Shown here piece after piece: positions 52,847 to 61,684 of a DNA stretch of 64,000 bases. The stretch covers positions 1 to 64,000 of the forward strand of contig CAJOHD010000007.1 of the NCBI GenBank assembly GCA_905234275.1, written 5' to 3'. The translations under genes and the position numbers were made by a program. Origin of the DNA: an uncultured Bacteroidales bacterium. Its GTDB lineage: Bacteria; Bacteroidota; Bacteroidia; Bacteroidales; F082. The notes beneath the pieces were generated by a model. That model ran no database searches and had not been told where the DNA came from. It saw nothing but the letters and a program-made list of their open reading frames with translations. Each line of letters starts with the position of its first letter. Within the stretch, counting starts at the first letter, position 1.

Positions 52847-53820
52847 TTCTTTAGTCCAAACATAAGAAATTCAAGATATTTCAATGTCCATTTTCTGCCG
52901 AGCACATTCAACACAAACATATTGGAAAACAGATTTTTTTTACAAATCTTTCTAAATTCTGATATGTCTGTTTCTGTCATTATGTTCAAAAAAGACGAAT
53001 ATTCCTGAATAGTATACTTTTCAATATTTCTAATAGATTTTACTATATCTTTTTCCTCTCTTGGAATTCGGTCTACTGTTTTATGTATGTGTTTCCCGCA
53101 AACGAAGCTGTTTTCATATAGAGTTTGCGGCGAGGGTGTTTTACGTAATGAGCGGGCAAGTGATTCTGGAGTTTCCCGATGTATATAATATTTTCCATTA
53201 ATAGCACGAACCTTATCCGCCAATAAAACTGCCTCTATTGAGAAAGGCACATCTTCACCCATATTTATTTCAGGAGAAAATATGCCATTCCCATTTAGGT
53301 AATCTTTACGAAATATCTTGTTCCACACCGGACAAATTATGCCTGGTTTATCAAGGCACTGGCTTTTCCAGAAATTAAAGCCAGAAACAGGCTCCGACAT
53401 TTCATTCCAAGTGTTCTTGTCGTTATCCAATATCTCTTCACCGCGCAAATGCCTATGACGGAAAACCAGCACATCCAATTCATTGGTTTCGCATTGTTTT
53501 ATAATTTCCCCCAGACAATTTGGTTCAACCATGTCGTCTGAGTCGACATTCCAAACATACTTGCCTCGAGCAATTTTGCGTCCGGTATTGCGTGCCGTAC
53601 CAAGCTTTTTGTTGACTTCGTGCTCCACCAGAATGAGATTTGTATGCTTTTTCTGGTATTCCAAGACAATATCCCGAGAATGGTCTGGAGAGGCATCATT
53701 CACACAAATCACCTCATACTCTTCTTCGGGTATACCTTGTTGATATACACTATCCAAACATTGGGCGATATATTTTTCAACGTTGTAGAAAGGAATGACA
53801 AAAGATAATAAAGGTTCCAT
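52843..53820 (-). CDS. Glycosyltransferase family 2
   Basis: A 325-residue transferase: FVIPFYNVEKYIAQCLDSVY, VICVNDASPDHS and VWNVDSDDMVEP. It is a close relative of its downstream neighbour. It shares one base with the next upstream gene. The donor is unknown. Confidence 0.93.
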   Translation of the reverse strand: MEPLLSFVIPFYNVEKYIAQCLDSVYQQGIPEEEYEVICVNDASPDHSRDIVLEYQKKHTNLILVEHEVNKKLGTARNTGRKIARGKYVWNVDSDDMVEPNCLGEIIKQCETNELDVLVFRHRHLRGEEILDNDKNTWNEMSEPVSGFNFWKSQCLDKPGIICPVWNKIFRKDYLNGNGIFSPEINMGEDVPFSIEAVLLADKVRAINGKYYIHRETPESLARSLRKTPSPQTLYENSFVCGKHIHKTVDRIPREEKDIVKSIRNIEKYTIQEYSSFLNIMTETDISEFRKICKKNLFSNMFVLNVLGRKWTLKYLEFLMFGLKK

Positions 53821-54779
53821 TAACTTAAAACTTGCTTAAATTTATCTTCTAACTTATTAAACATCAGCAATATTTTTTCTTCAGCACCATCCTTCAATCG
53901 CGGCTGATGCAAAAAATCATTTAACTCACCTTTGTTTTCCCATAAATGCTGGATCTTAGAAACATTTTGGCTGTTGTCGCCCCCGATACTCCAAAGAATT
54001 ATAGCTTCATGATTCAAAACATCTGGCTCCGGTTGGTTGTCGCTACCCCAATATATCGGGATACATCCTGAAGCAACGGCATCGAACATTTTTTCGGTCA
54101 CATAGCCTTTGTAATTTGAGTTTTCAGGACACACATTGAAGCAAAACTGGCGCAAATATGCAGGTTTGTCGTCGTTAAATTCTGTTTTCAAGGTTTCGTC
54201 GTTATGCAAAACCTTGCTCGGACATTGAATATGGCCAACATTCTTCAACGACTCGTAAATTTGTGAACGTGTGTTTCCCCAGTCATAACGTGCGACCAAT
54301 GCCGCAAACTTGTCTCTTTCGCCAATACCAGGATAGCGGAGTCTGTTCACATGCTCGATTATCTCTTTTTCCGACCATTCAGGAGCAAATTGTGTTCGCA
54401 GCCACAAAGGCATTCTCACATATCGAGCATCATCGATATAATCGAATCCTAACGACAAATCAATCTTTTTTTCTGAAAGCATATTATCGGAATACGCTCT
54501 GAAATTATGCGAGTGGACGTTTTCTCCCGTGATAAATATTTTCACTTCACGGTTATCATAGTTTACCACCCTCCTGTTGCCGAACACAGAATAGAATGAA
54601 AAACGTTTGTTGCTCGGCATAAGCCCATGATACCTCAGAAACCTCGTCAGCCACATATCCTCCGCTCTGACTTTCCAGAAGTTGTACAGCCACACATTAT
54701 CTTGCGCTTTATTGCCTGTTTCGACTTTTCGGCGCAGCTGTTGATTGGTTTTTATATTTGAGATAATACGTTTGAGCAT
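53820..54779 (-). CDS. GT10-family (alpha-1,3-fucosyltransferase-like) transferase
   Basis: A 319-residue transferase. The conserved donor-binding region FCFNVCPENSNYKGYVTEK and the hallmark EKMFDAVASGCIPIYWG identify family GT10. GT10 enzymes add fucose (GDP-fucose) in alpha-1,3 or alpha-1,4 linkage, including Lewis-like structures in Helicobacter and Bacteroides. Whether the donor here is GDP-fucose cannot be told; no GDP-fucose synthesis genes lie in the window. Confidence 0.9.
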   Translation of the reverse strand: MLKRIISNIKTNQQLRRKVETGNKAQDNVWLYNFWKVRAEDMWLTRFLRYHGLMPSNKRFSFYSVFGNRRVVNYDNREVKIFITGENVHSHNFRAYSDNMLSEKKIDLSLGFDYIDDARYVRMPLWLRTQFAPEWSEKEIIEHVNRLRYPGIGERDKFAALVARYDWGNTRSQIYESLKNVGHIQCPSKVLHNDETLKTEFNDDKPAYLRQFCFNVCPENSNYKGYVTEKMFDAVASGCIPIYWGSDNQPEPDVLNHEAIILWSIGGDNSQNVSKIQHLWENKGELNDFLHQPRLKDGAEEKILLMFNKLEDKFKQVLS

Positions 54780-55822
54780 TATTTAATATTCCATGTGTCA
54801 AATAACGATGAAATCTTTCCGTAAGAGTTGTCTATCACATGCACTTCTTTTCCTAACAAAAATCCCAAAATGGCGGCATGCAAGCGTGTTGCGTATATCA
54901 CATCATATTGGTTGATAAAATCAACTCCATACTGAATCGTGAACGGCTGGTAATAATTCTGCACAAACCAATCAATGACAACATCCAGCTTTTTAGGATA
55001 CTTATGCCTGTTCAGATACAACAGATAAGCCAAATCGTTATCTGCATTTTTCCATTTTTTTGAAACATCTTTTCCTTGTGATGATGCCTTTCCCGAAAAT
55101 TTACATTTTAGTATCTTAATTGCTTTTGCACTGTCGCCCTTTTCTATATAACTTCGAATCAGCTTGTGGCAAATTCTATCCGAAAAACTCCATTTTATAT
55201 TGTTATCCGACTGATGCATCGGCCAATCCATCACGTCCATGCCTTCAGCATTAAAAGCCGAATAATCAACAGATTCCTTGTCGTTTCGTTTCAAAAATAA
55301 AGTGCGGTTGGTTTTCGTATGTTTCTTGTCAAACTCAAGATAAAGAGCCATGTCGGGCACCAATAGAATATTGCAAGTTGGGAAGTTTTTCTTTAAAAAA
55401 TCAAATGATATCTTGTCTCTGACACAGATGTGAACATCATTATGGGTAGCAAAAACATCGGCATCATTTTTGCACAACTGTGAATCATTATAACAAACCG
55501 ACTGCGGAAAAATCACTATTCTGTTTTTCGGATATAGCTGGACTATCTTGCATTTAAACTCTTGCAAGCCACGCCACAAGTCGCCGAAATTTCCGCCGCC
55601 AACCAAGCAGATGGTGACATCTTCTGGTAATGGCTTATATTCAAACGTTGAAGTCGAAGAACGCCACAAAATTTCAGTTCCATTATCTTTGATAAACTGT
55701 TCCATACCTTCCCAGATCATCAAATCGCCCACATTGGAATAATACGGCAAGTCGGGCAAAACGCATTTCTTGCCAACAAGAGAAGACAACTTATCAAAAA
55801 TCAAATCTTTAAATTCTGTCAT
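54779..55822 (-). CDS. Polysaccharide pyruvyl transferase family protein
   Basis: A 347-residue protein. LPYYSNVGDLMIWEGM, CLVGGGNFGDLWRG, VRDKISFDFL and ATRLHAAILGFLLGKEVHVI give the CsaB/PssM family (PF04230). It transfers pyruvate from phosphoenolpyruvate to a sugar, making the polymer acidic. It shares one base with the GT10 gene and overlaps the ABC gene by four. Confidence 0.9.
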   Translation of the reverse strand: MTEFKDLIFDKLSSLVGKKCVLPDLPYYSNVGDLMIWEGMEQFIKDNGTEILWRSSTSTFEYKPLPEDVTICLVGGGNFGDLWRGLQEFKCKIVQLYPKNRIVIFPQSVCYNDSQLCKNDADVFATHNDVHICVRDKISFDFLKKNFPTCNILLVPDMALYLEFDKKHTKTNRTLFLKRNDKESVDYSAFNAEGMDVMDWPMHQSDNNIKWSFSDRICHKLIRSYIEKGDSAKAIKILKCKFSGKASSQGKDVSKKWKNADNDLAYLLYLNRHKYPKKLDVVIDWFVQNYYQPFTIQYGVDFINQYDVIYATRLHAAILGFLLGKEVHVIDNSYGKISSLFDTWNIK

Positions 55823-57093
55823 TTAAGCAATTTCAACTGAAAACCTGAAACATTGCCAAAAATATTGTTTTGCCAACGATAACCGTCATTAAAACCCTCG
55901 TTTGGAATAATCTCAAAGGAAAAACCGTTTCGCACGACATCAATTACCTGATTTCCATCAATATACAATGCAAATGTAACCAAATAATTGTCAGGAACAA
56001 GCATCGAAGTGTCCATTTCAAAGTCAAAAACAGAGTGTCCTTCCTTTATGAAAACAGGTTTATCCATTTTTGACATAGCCACTGGCATACCTGTCATATT
56101 TTTCAAAGTTATGCGAAATCCGACATGGTTTAACTCTTTTTCCGATTCAACATGTATCCTTCCCTTCATCTTGTTTCCATATTCAAGAGCCGTCTTTGTC
56201 ACATCAAGCATCTCGAATGAAGTAATTCTTATATAATCAGCCTGAATATCAGGGTCCGTCTCTTTCTTCTCATAATGTGTCACCAATTTTGATCCAGCAA
56301 CACTCTGTTTGACGTATTCTTCTACTACGTCAGCTATAGGTCCTAATGTTCTGATGCTACCATTTTCAAGCAACACACCGTTCTTACATAGATTGAGGAT
56401 ACTTGTCATATTATGACTCACAAACAGCACCGTCCTACCCTCTCCACGACTCACATCCTGCATCTTGCCAATGGCTTTCTTCTGGAATTCGGCATCACCT
56501 ACAGCAAGCACTTCATCCACAACAAGAATTTCCGGGTCGAGATGAGCCGCAACAGCGAAACCCAAACGCACCATCATTCCACTTGAATAACGCTTCACCG
56601 GTGTGTCGATATATCTCTCACAGCCGCTAAAATCAATTATTTCATCAAGCTTTTTTGTTATTTCAGGCTTCGTCATGCCCAAAATGGCACCATTCATGTA
56701 GATATTCTCGCGACCAGTCATCTCAGGATGAAAACCTGTTCCTACTTCGAGCAGTGCACCAATACGGCCTCTTGCGCGGATAGTACCTGTGGTCGGAGTA
56801 GTCACACGTGAAAGAAGCTTCAGCAAAGTACTCTTGCCAGCGCCATTCTTACCGATAATGCCGACCACATCACCTTGTTCAACTTTGAAATCTATGTCTT
56901 TCAAAGCCCAGACATATTCACTGTCAGCAGCTTTCGTGCGGTCGTTGACAGAGCCTATCTTCAAATAAGGGTCTTCCTTGCGCAAAACCGTCGTCTGCCA
57001 CCATCGGTTCAGGTCGTGGCTCAACGTCTTGGTGGAAACCAGTCCCAAGCGGTATTGTTTGCTTACGTTGTTAAACTCTATTGCTGTTGGCAT
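55819..57093 (-). CDS. Wzt-like polysaccharide ABC transporter ATP-binding protein
   Basis: A 424-residue protein. The ATPase half has Walker A GKNGAGKST, signature YSSGMMVRLGF and Walker B ILVVDEVLAVGD. Residues 280-424 form a beta-sandwich carbohydrate-binding domain as in Wzt proteins that recognise the finished chain end. The matching permease (Wzm) is not encoded next to it or anywhere in the window. The ATG follows a decayed glf fragment. Confidence 0.93.
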   Translation of the reverse strand: MPTAIEFNNVSKQYRLGLVSTKTLSHDLNRWWQTTVLRKEDPYLKIGSVNDRTKAADSEYVWALKDIDFKVEQGDVVGIIGKNGAGKSTLLKLLSRVTTPTTGTIRARGRIGALLEVGTGFHPEMTGRENIYMNGAILGMTKPEITKKLDEIIDFSGCERYIDTPVKRYSSGMMVRLGFAVAAHLDPEILVVDEVLAVGDAEFQKKAIGKMQDVSRGEGRTVLFVSHNMTSILNLCKNGVLLENGSIRTLGPIADVVEEYVKQSVAGSKLVTHYEKKETDPDIQADYIRITSFEMLDVTKTALEYGNKMKGRIHVESEKELNHVGFRITLKNMTGMPVAMSKMDKPVFIKEGHSVFDFEMDTSMLVPDNYLVTFALYIDGNQVIDVVRNGFSFEIIPNEGFNDGYRWQNNIFGNVSGFQLKLLK

Positions 57094-57097
57094 TATT

Positions 57098-57228
57098 TAT
57101 ACAATTTTTCAATTTCATCACCTTCTCAACAATCGATGCCATGTCGTAATCCTTGTGAGAGGAACCTCACATTCGGTGTAATTCACCACGGCATTGCCTT
57201 GATAAGTATCGTTGAAATAATTACTGTC
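57098..57228 (-). pseudogene. Decayed fragment of a second UDP-galactopyranose mutase gene
   Basis: Read on the minus strand, one frame gives DSNYFNDTYQG joined to NAVVNYTECEVPLTRI, and after a frame change DMASIVEKVMKL. These match three separate parts of the intact Glf encoded at 59543-60664 (NNYFNDAYQG, NAVVNYTEREIPYTRI, DMAPIIERVMQM). Everything between them has been deleted, the first time at the shared TATCAAGG sequence. It is a remnant of an older copy of glf, trapped between the ATPase and ABC genes. Confidence 0.85.
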
Positions 57229-58333
57229 ATTCCTTTCTTAAATATTCCGAAAGATAAGGTACTGCAAATACAAGTTCACCTCTTCTCGGTGATTCTATCA
57301 CGCCAGCATCGATTAAACGTTTACGGTATGGTTGAATTGCCGGTCCACTTGATCCCAATGTAGCTTGCAAATCAGCAATAGTAGCACTATCGCCATGCTG
57401 TGAGAGTGCTTTCAAAAACAATCTGTCATTATCAGACAACGGAGCTAATATTGGTTTGAACACATTGTTTTCCAAATCTTTCTGAGATGCTTTTTCCGCC
57501 TTATCCAATGTTGTTTTATCAATAAAACCCTGAAGCTGCGCATATTGAACCAGATAGTAACCTATAAGCTGCATCAAGTATGGGAATCCCCGTGTTGCTT
57601 CCGCAGCCCTATCCAACAAATCTTCTGATATAGCTATTGAGGTGGATTTAAAGGCCCTTTCATAATATGCACGTATCAATTGCACAGAAATTGTGTCCAA
57701 TTGTATCTTGTTTGCTCTATTTAAAAAAGTTAGCACGCTGTCATTCAACAAGCTGGATACAGCATGTGGAAGTCCTGCCATTCCAATAGCAATATTTTTC
57801 CGATCACCAACCAATTCTTGATATGATGCCGCCACTTCACGCATTGCTGCCGAAGTTCTCACTTCATCAATAAGAATAAGTGCACCTTTTCCTTTCTCCG
57901 CCAACTTATCACAAAGCAATGACATCTTGGCACGAAAACCATATTGTCTTTCGGTAGCATCCGAAAATGTAAGCCCAAATGAAAATCCAAGTCCTCCTGC
58001 ATTAATACCGGTCAAATGCCTTTTATCATCTTTGAAATACTGCGAGCCATTAAGTTGTAGTTGCTCTATAATAGCACTCGGCATTCCTTCATGTGCTGTT
58101 ACACGTGCGACAACATACCCTGCCTTAGAGGCTCGGTCGCTCAACTCAAGCAACAAAGCCGTTTTACCCATTCCTCTTTGCCCGAGAAACAATGTGCATC
58201 TATTGCGTGAGCCAACTGGTTCATTTAGCCCATCCATAAAACGCTCAATTTCACCGTCACGTCCTAAAAATTTGTCAGGACGATTACCGAATGTCGGCTG
58301 GAACAAATAGTTTCTATCTAGATCTTTGGTCAT
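57227..58333 (-). CDS. AAA ATPase with winged-helix C-terminus
   Basis: A 368-residue ATPase of the kind often called archaeal-type or ORC/Cdc6-like. Residues 1-100 contain the Walker A FLGQRGMGKTALL; Walker B is ALILIDEV near 150 and a sensor IAIGMAGLP near 190. The C-terminal part has a winged helix (SDNDRLFLKALSQHGDSA). Substrate and function are unknown. It does not belong to the polysaccharide pathway; it has its own promoter and tandem-repeat leader and its stop codon lies in the glf remnant, so it was inserted. Confidence 0.8.
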   Translation of the reverse strand: MTKDLDRNYLFQPTFGNRPDKFLGRDGEIERFMDGLNEPVGSRNRCTLFLGQRGMGKTALLLELSDRASKAGYVVARVTAHEGMPSAIIEQLQLNGSQYFKDDKRHLTGINAGGLGFSFGLTFSDATERQYGFRAKMSLLCDKLAEKGKGALILIDEVRTSAAMREVAASYQELVGDRKNIAIGMAGLPHAVSSLLNDSVLTFLNRANKIQLDTISVQLIRAYYERAFKSTSIAISEDLLDRAAEATRGFPYLMQLIGYYLVQYAQLQGFIDKTTLDKAEKASQKDLENNVFKPILAPLSDNDRLFLKALSQHGDSATIADLQATLGSSGPAIQPYRKRLIDAGVIESPRRGELVFAVPYLSEYLRKE

Positions 58334-58387
58334 TTTTATTCTCTTTTATTCTCTTTTATTCTCTTTTATTCTCTTTTATTCTTTTTT
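58334..58387. repeat. Ten-base tandem repeat in the ATPase leader
   Basis: CTCTTTTATT occurs four times perfectly at 58341-58380, with degenerate copies on both ends. It fills the 5' leader between the -7 box and the ATG. Copy number changes would alter leader length and ribosome access, not the reading frame. Confidence 0.85.
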
Positions 58388-58394
58388 ATGGTTG

Positions 58395-58402
58395 CAAAAT
58401 TA
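58395..58402 (-). promoter_or_regulatory. -7 promoter element of the AAA ATPase gene
   Basis: The minus strand reads TAATTTTG (TAnnTTTG). The distance to the ATG is 61 bases, filled by the tandem repeat. Confidence 0.55.
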
Positions 58403-58457
58403 CAATTTAAATTTTAATATTCAACGCAATTATATATTTTTTACTTTTCTTATTTAA

Positions 58458-59546
58458 TCATTTTAAAATCAATGTTTTAACTATCCTCTCCGCCGCATGT
58501 CCGTCCCACAACTCAGGAATACCGCCCTTTTGCCACTGACCCGCAAAGAGTCGCTCCAAAACAGGCGCTATTTTGTCAGGATTGGTGCCAACGAGATAAT
58601 TGGTGCCGACAGTACACGTCTCGGGACGTTCGGTGTTGTCGCGAAGGGTCATACAGGGCACATGCATCACTGTAGCCTCCTCGGTGATGCCGCCCGAATC
58701 GGTAATCACAGCTAACGAATTCTTTACCAAATAGTTAAACTCAAGATATCCTTGTGGCTCAATAACTTTCAGGTTTTCCGCCTCAATGCCCTGTTTGCGG
58801 AACACCGACGCAGTGCGCGGATGAATTGGGAAAACAACAGGCAATCCATGGACATTTTCCACAATTGCCTGAATAGTCTGTTTCAGTTTTTCCGATTCGT
58901 CAACGTTTGCCGGACGGTGGAGCGTCAAAACCAGATATTTTTGCGGTTCCAGATTCAATTTGTCAAACACTTCAGGCTTGCTGAAACGCGGCATGTTTTT
59001 CAACAGAGTGTCAATCATTACATTGCCGACGAAGAATATTTTTTCTTCCGGCACGCCGAACTTTCGGAGATTTGCACCTGCAATATCTGATGTAGTAAAA
59101 TAGTAATCGGCCAAACTGTCAGTCACTATTCTGTTTATCTCTTCAGGCATTGTCATGTCCCAACTACGAATTCCAGCCTCAACATGCACAACTTTTGTAT
59201 TCAGTTTCTTTGCCACCAGCGTGCATGCCATGGTGCTTGTTACATCTCCCACCACCAATATGCAGTCGCACGAGTTGGCTAGCAACTCGCGTTCAAAAGC
59301 TATCATTATCGATGCAGTCTGCTCGGCTTGAGTCCCGCCGCCACAACCTAGATTGGCATCCGGCTCGGGTATTCCAAGTTCCTCAAAAAATGAACCGCTC
59401 ATCGCACGGTCATAATGCTGACCTGTATGCACCAGCCTATATGAAATATCCGCTCCGGTATCCTGCGCCGCCTTAATTGCCGCCACAATCGGGGCAATTT
59501 TCACAAAATTCGGTCGCGCGCCGGCGATAATAGTTATCTTTTTCAT
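58458..59546 (-). CDS. wecB: UDP-N-acetylglucosamine 2-epimerase (non-hydrolysing)
   Basis: A 362-residue enzyme that makes UDP-N-acetylmannosamine. The typical signatures are GARPNFVKIAPIVAAI, HVEAGIRSWDMTMPEEINR, LTLHRPANVD and TDSGGITEEA near the end. The product feeds ManNAc or ManNAcA units of the polymer; the dehydrogenase WecC is not in the window. It overlaps the next gene upstream by four bases. Confidence 0.95.
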   Translation of the reverse strand: MKKITIIAGARPNFVKIAPIVAAIKAAQDTGADISYRLVHTGQHYDRAMSGSFFEELGIPEPDANLGCGGGTQAEQTASIMIAFERELLANSCDCILVVGDVTSTMACTLVAKKLNTKVVHVEAGIRSWDMTMPEEINRIVTDSLADYYFTTSDIAGANLRKFGVPEEKIFFVGNVMIDTLLKNMPRFSKPEVFDKLNLEPQKYLVLTLHRPANVDESEKLKQTIQAIVENVHGLPVVFPIHPRTASVFRKQGIEAENLKVIEPQGYLEFNYLVKNSLAVITDSGGITEEATVMHVPCMTLRDNTERPETCTVGTNYLVGTNPDKIAPVLERLFAGQWQKGGIPELWDGHAAERIVKTLILK

Positions 59547-60664
59547 AATATCTCCATTTGCATCACACGCTCTATAATAGGTGCCATGTCATAATATTTA
59601 TACTCCGCCAAGCGACCGCCAAAAATCACATTTTCTTCCTTGTCAGCCAAAGCTTTGTATTTCAAATAAAGCTTGTTGTTTTTGTCATCATTCACCGGAT
59701 AATATGGCTCCATGCCGTGCTGCCATTCCGTACTGTATTCTCGAGAAACAACCGTCTTGGGACAATCATAGACTTCCTGACCAAACATTTCGAAATGCTT
59801 ATGTTCGATGATTCTCGTATAAGGTATTTCACGCTCTGTGTAATTCACCACAGCATTGCCTTGATAATTAGGGATATCAAAAGTTTTTTGTTCAAAAGAT
59901 ACTGTTCGATAATCCAGATGACCGAAACATAAATCGTAATACTCGTCAATCTGCCCGGTATAAACTATTTTTTCTGCCAAAGCCGACAATTCTGCGCGAT
60001 TGGCAAAGAAATCGCAGTTGATACGAGTCTCAACGCCTTTTAGCAAACCTTCAATCAGTTTATTATATCCACCAATTGGAACACCTTGATATGCATCGTT
60101 GAAATAATTGTTGTCAAAAACAAATCGCAAAGGCAATCTACGGATGATAAAAGCCGGTAATTCAGTGCAACTCCTACCCCATTGTTTCTCGGTATAGCCT
60201 TTAATCAAAGCCTCATATATGTCACGACCGACCAAAATCAAAGCCTGTTCCTCCAGATTGGCAGGCTCACGACCTTGTAATGCCATAACCGCCTCTGCAC
60301 GCTGCTCCTCAATCTTAGCCTTAGCTGCTTCTGGCGTAGTAACACCCCACATCTGATAAAATGTGTTCATATTGAACGGCAGATTATATAACTTGCCCTT
60401 GTAATTTGCCACCGGGCAGTTGGTATATCTATTAAACGGCACTATGCTGTTCACAAAATCCCACACTTCTTTGTTTGAAGTATGGAAAATGTGAGCACCG
60501 TACTTATGTACATTGATACCTTCAATGCTTTCACAATAAACATTGCCACCAAGATGCGGACGCTTGTCAATAATCAGACAACGTTTACCCGCCTTTTTGG
60601 CGAGATGAGCAAAAGTTGCGCCAAACAGACCTGAGCCGACAATCAACCAATCATAAAACCTCAT
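59543..60664 (-). CDS. glf: UDP-galactopyranose mutase
   Basis: A 373-residue flavoenzyme that converts UDP-galactopyranose to UDP-galactofuranose. WLIVGSGLFGATFAHLAKKA is the FAD-binding motif and GGNVYCESIEGINVHKYGAH follows. The ending (GRLAEYKYYDMAPIIERV) is typical. The start at 60664 is chosen five bases after the stop of the preceding GT2 gene; a longer frame from 60724 would lie in that gene. It indicates galactofuranose in the polymer. Confidence 0.96.
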   Translation of the reverse strand: MRFYDWLIVGSGLFGATFAHLAKKAGKRCLIIDKRPHLGGNVYCESIEGINVHKYGAHIFHTSNKEVWDFVNSIVPFNRYTNCPVANYKGKLYNLPFNMNTFYQMWGVTTPEAAKAKIEEQRAEAVMALQGREPANLEEQALILVGRDIYEALIKGYTEKQWGRSCTELPAFIIRRLPLRFVFDNNYFNDAYQGVPIGGYNKLIEGLLKGVETRINCDFFANRAELSALAEKIVYTGQIDEYYDLCFGHLDYRTVSFEQKTFDIPNYQGNAVVNYTEREIPYTRIIEHKHFEMFGQEVYDCPKTVVSREYSTEWQHGMEPYYPVNDDKNNKLYLKYKALADKEENVIFGGRLAEYKYYDMAPIIERVMQMEIL

Positions 60665-60669
60665 AGTGC

Positions 60670-61680
60670 TTATTTTTTCCTTCGCATCCAATGCAGTGGA
60701 AACACCCTGCCTGTTTTTCTCCAATATGCAACATACTTAATAGGTAGCCATTTCTTAGCAACATGTTCTCCTGCTTTTTTCCATACCTCATGACAACTTT
60801 TATTCAAAAAATCGTCAAACGCCTTCAAACGACTCAAATCTTCTTTTGTCGCTTTCTTTCTTACGAGAATAATCTTATAGATGTTCAAAGCATACAATAA
60901 TATGGCATGTTCGTTCTCTTTATTCGCCAATATTGATTCAGATATATTATATCGTGATCTGTTACGAATGAGCGACTTTACACATGTTTCAAACTGCCAA
61001 ACATTCTTGTTCATTGCTGCATCTTCACTTGACTGACCTACTCGTCCAAGCAGATAGTGATATATACAGAATGGATAATATACGCTTTTACTAACTTCGT
61101 ACATAGGTATACACCTCCATTCAACATCAGTATAGTTAATTCCTTCAGTCTGAACATAGTTAATGCGACGTAGGAATGATGTCCGCCATGTAACCATATA
61201 CATCGCATAGCTGGTAACCGCTGGTGCCGGATTGCTGTTAAAATCAAAAACTTCTCCAGCAACGATACTCTGTCCTACAACAGCCAAATTATTGCCATTA
61301 TTGTCAACAATCTTATAAGAAGTCAATACTAAATCCACATCAGATTCAGGCAGTTTTTCCAACAACTTCTCCAACTCACTTGTATCAAACCAGTCGTCAG
61401 CATCCAAAACTTTGACATATTTTCCAGCAGCTTCAGCAATACCACGGTTAACACACGAGCCATAATGACCTTTTTCCTTATCTACAACTCGAAACGTGTT
61501 TGGATATTTTTCCGCATACTCATGTGCAATAAGGGAAGATTTGTCTTTGCTACCGTCATTAATAACCAAAACCTCCAAAGAATCCAACATAGCTGGACTT
61601 ACGATTAAAGAATCAAGACAACGATGCAGGTAATCCTGCATATTATAAGTTGGGATAATAACTGTTAATGATTTATCCAT
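60670..61680 (-). CDS. Glycosyltransferase family 2
   Basis: A 336-residue transferase: TVIIPTYNMQDYLHRCLDSL, VLVINDGSKDKS and VLDADDWFDT. The C-terminal third includes RRINYVQTEGINYTDVEWRC, typical of capsule-type GT2 enzymes. The donor is unknown. It starts four bases after the preceding gene. Confidence 0.93.
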   Translation of the reverse strand: MDKSLTVIIPTYNMQDYLHRCLDSLIVSPAMLDSLEVLVINDGSKDKSSLIAHEYAEKYPNTFRVVDKEKGHYGSCVNRGIAEAAGKYVKVLDADDWFDTSELEKLLEKLPESDVDLVLTSYKIVDNNGNNLAVVGQSIVAGEVFDFNSNPAPAVTSYAMYMVTWRTSFLRRINYVQTEGINYTDVEWRCIPMYEVSKSVYYPFCIYHYLLGRVGQSSEDAAMNKNVWQFETCVKSLIRNRSRYNISESILANKENEHAILLYALNIYKIILVRKKATKEDLSRLKAFDDFLNKSCHEVWKKAGEHVAKKWLPIKYVAYWRKTGRVFPLHWMRRKK

Positions 61681-61684
61681 AATT

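Noticed and set aside
58334..58387. CRISPR-like array
   Set aside because: Ten-base units are directly adjacent with no spacers, so this is a simple tandem repeat.
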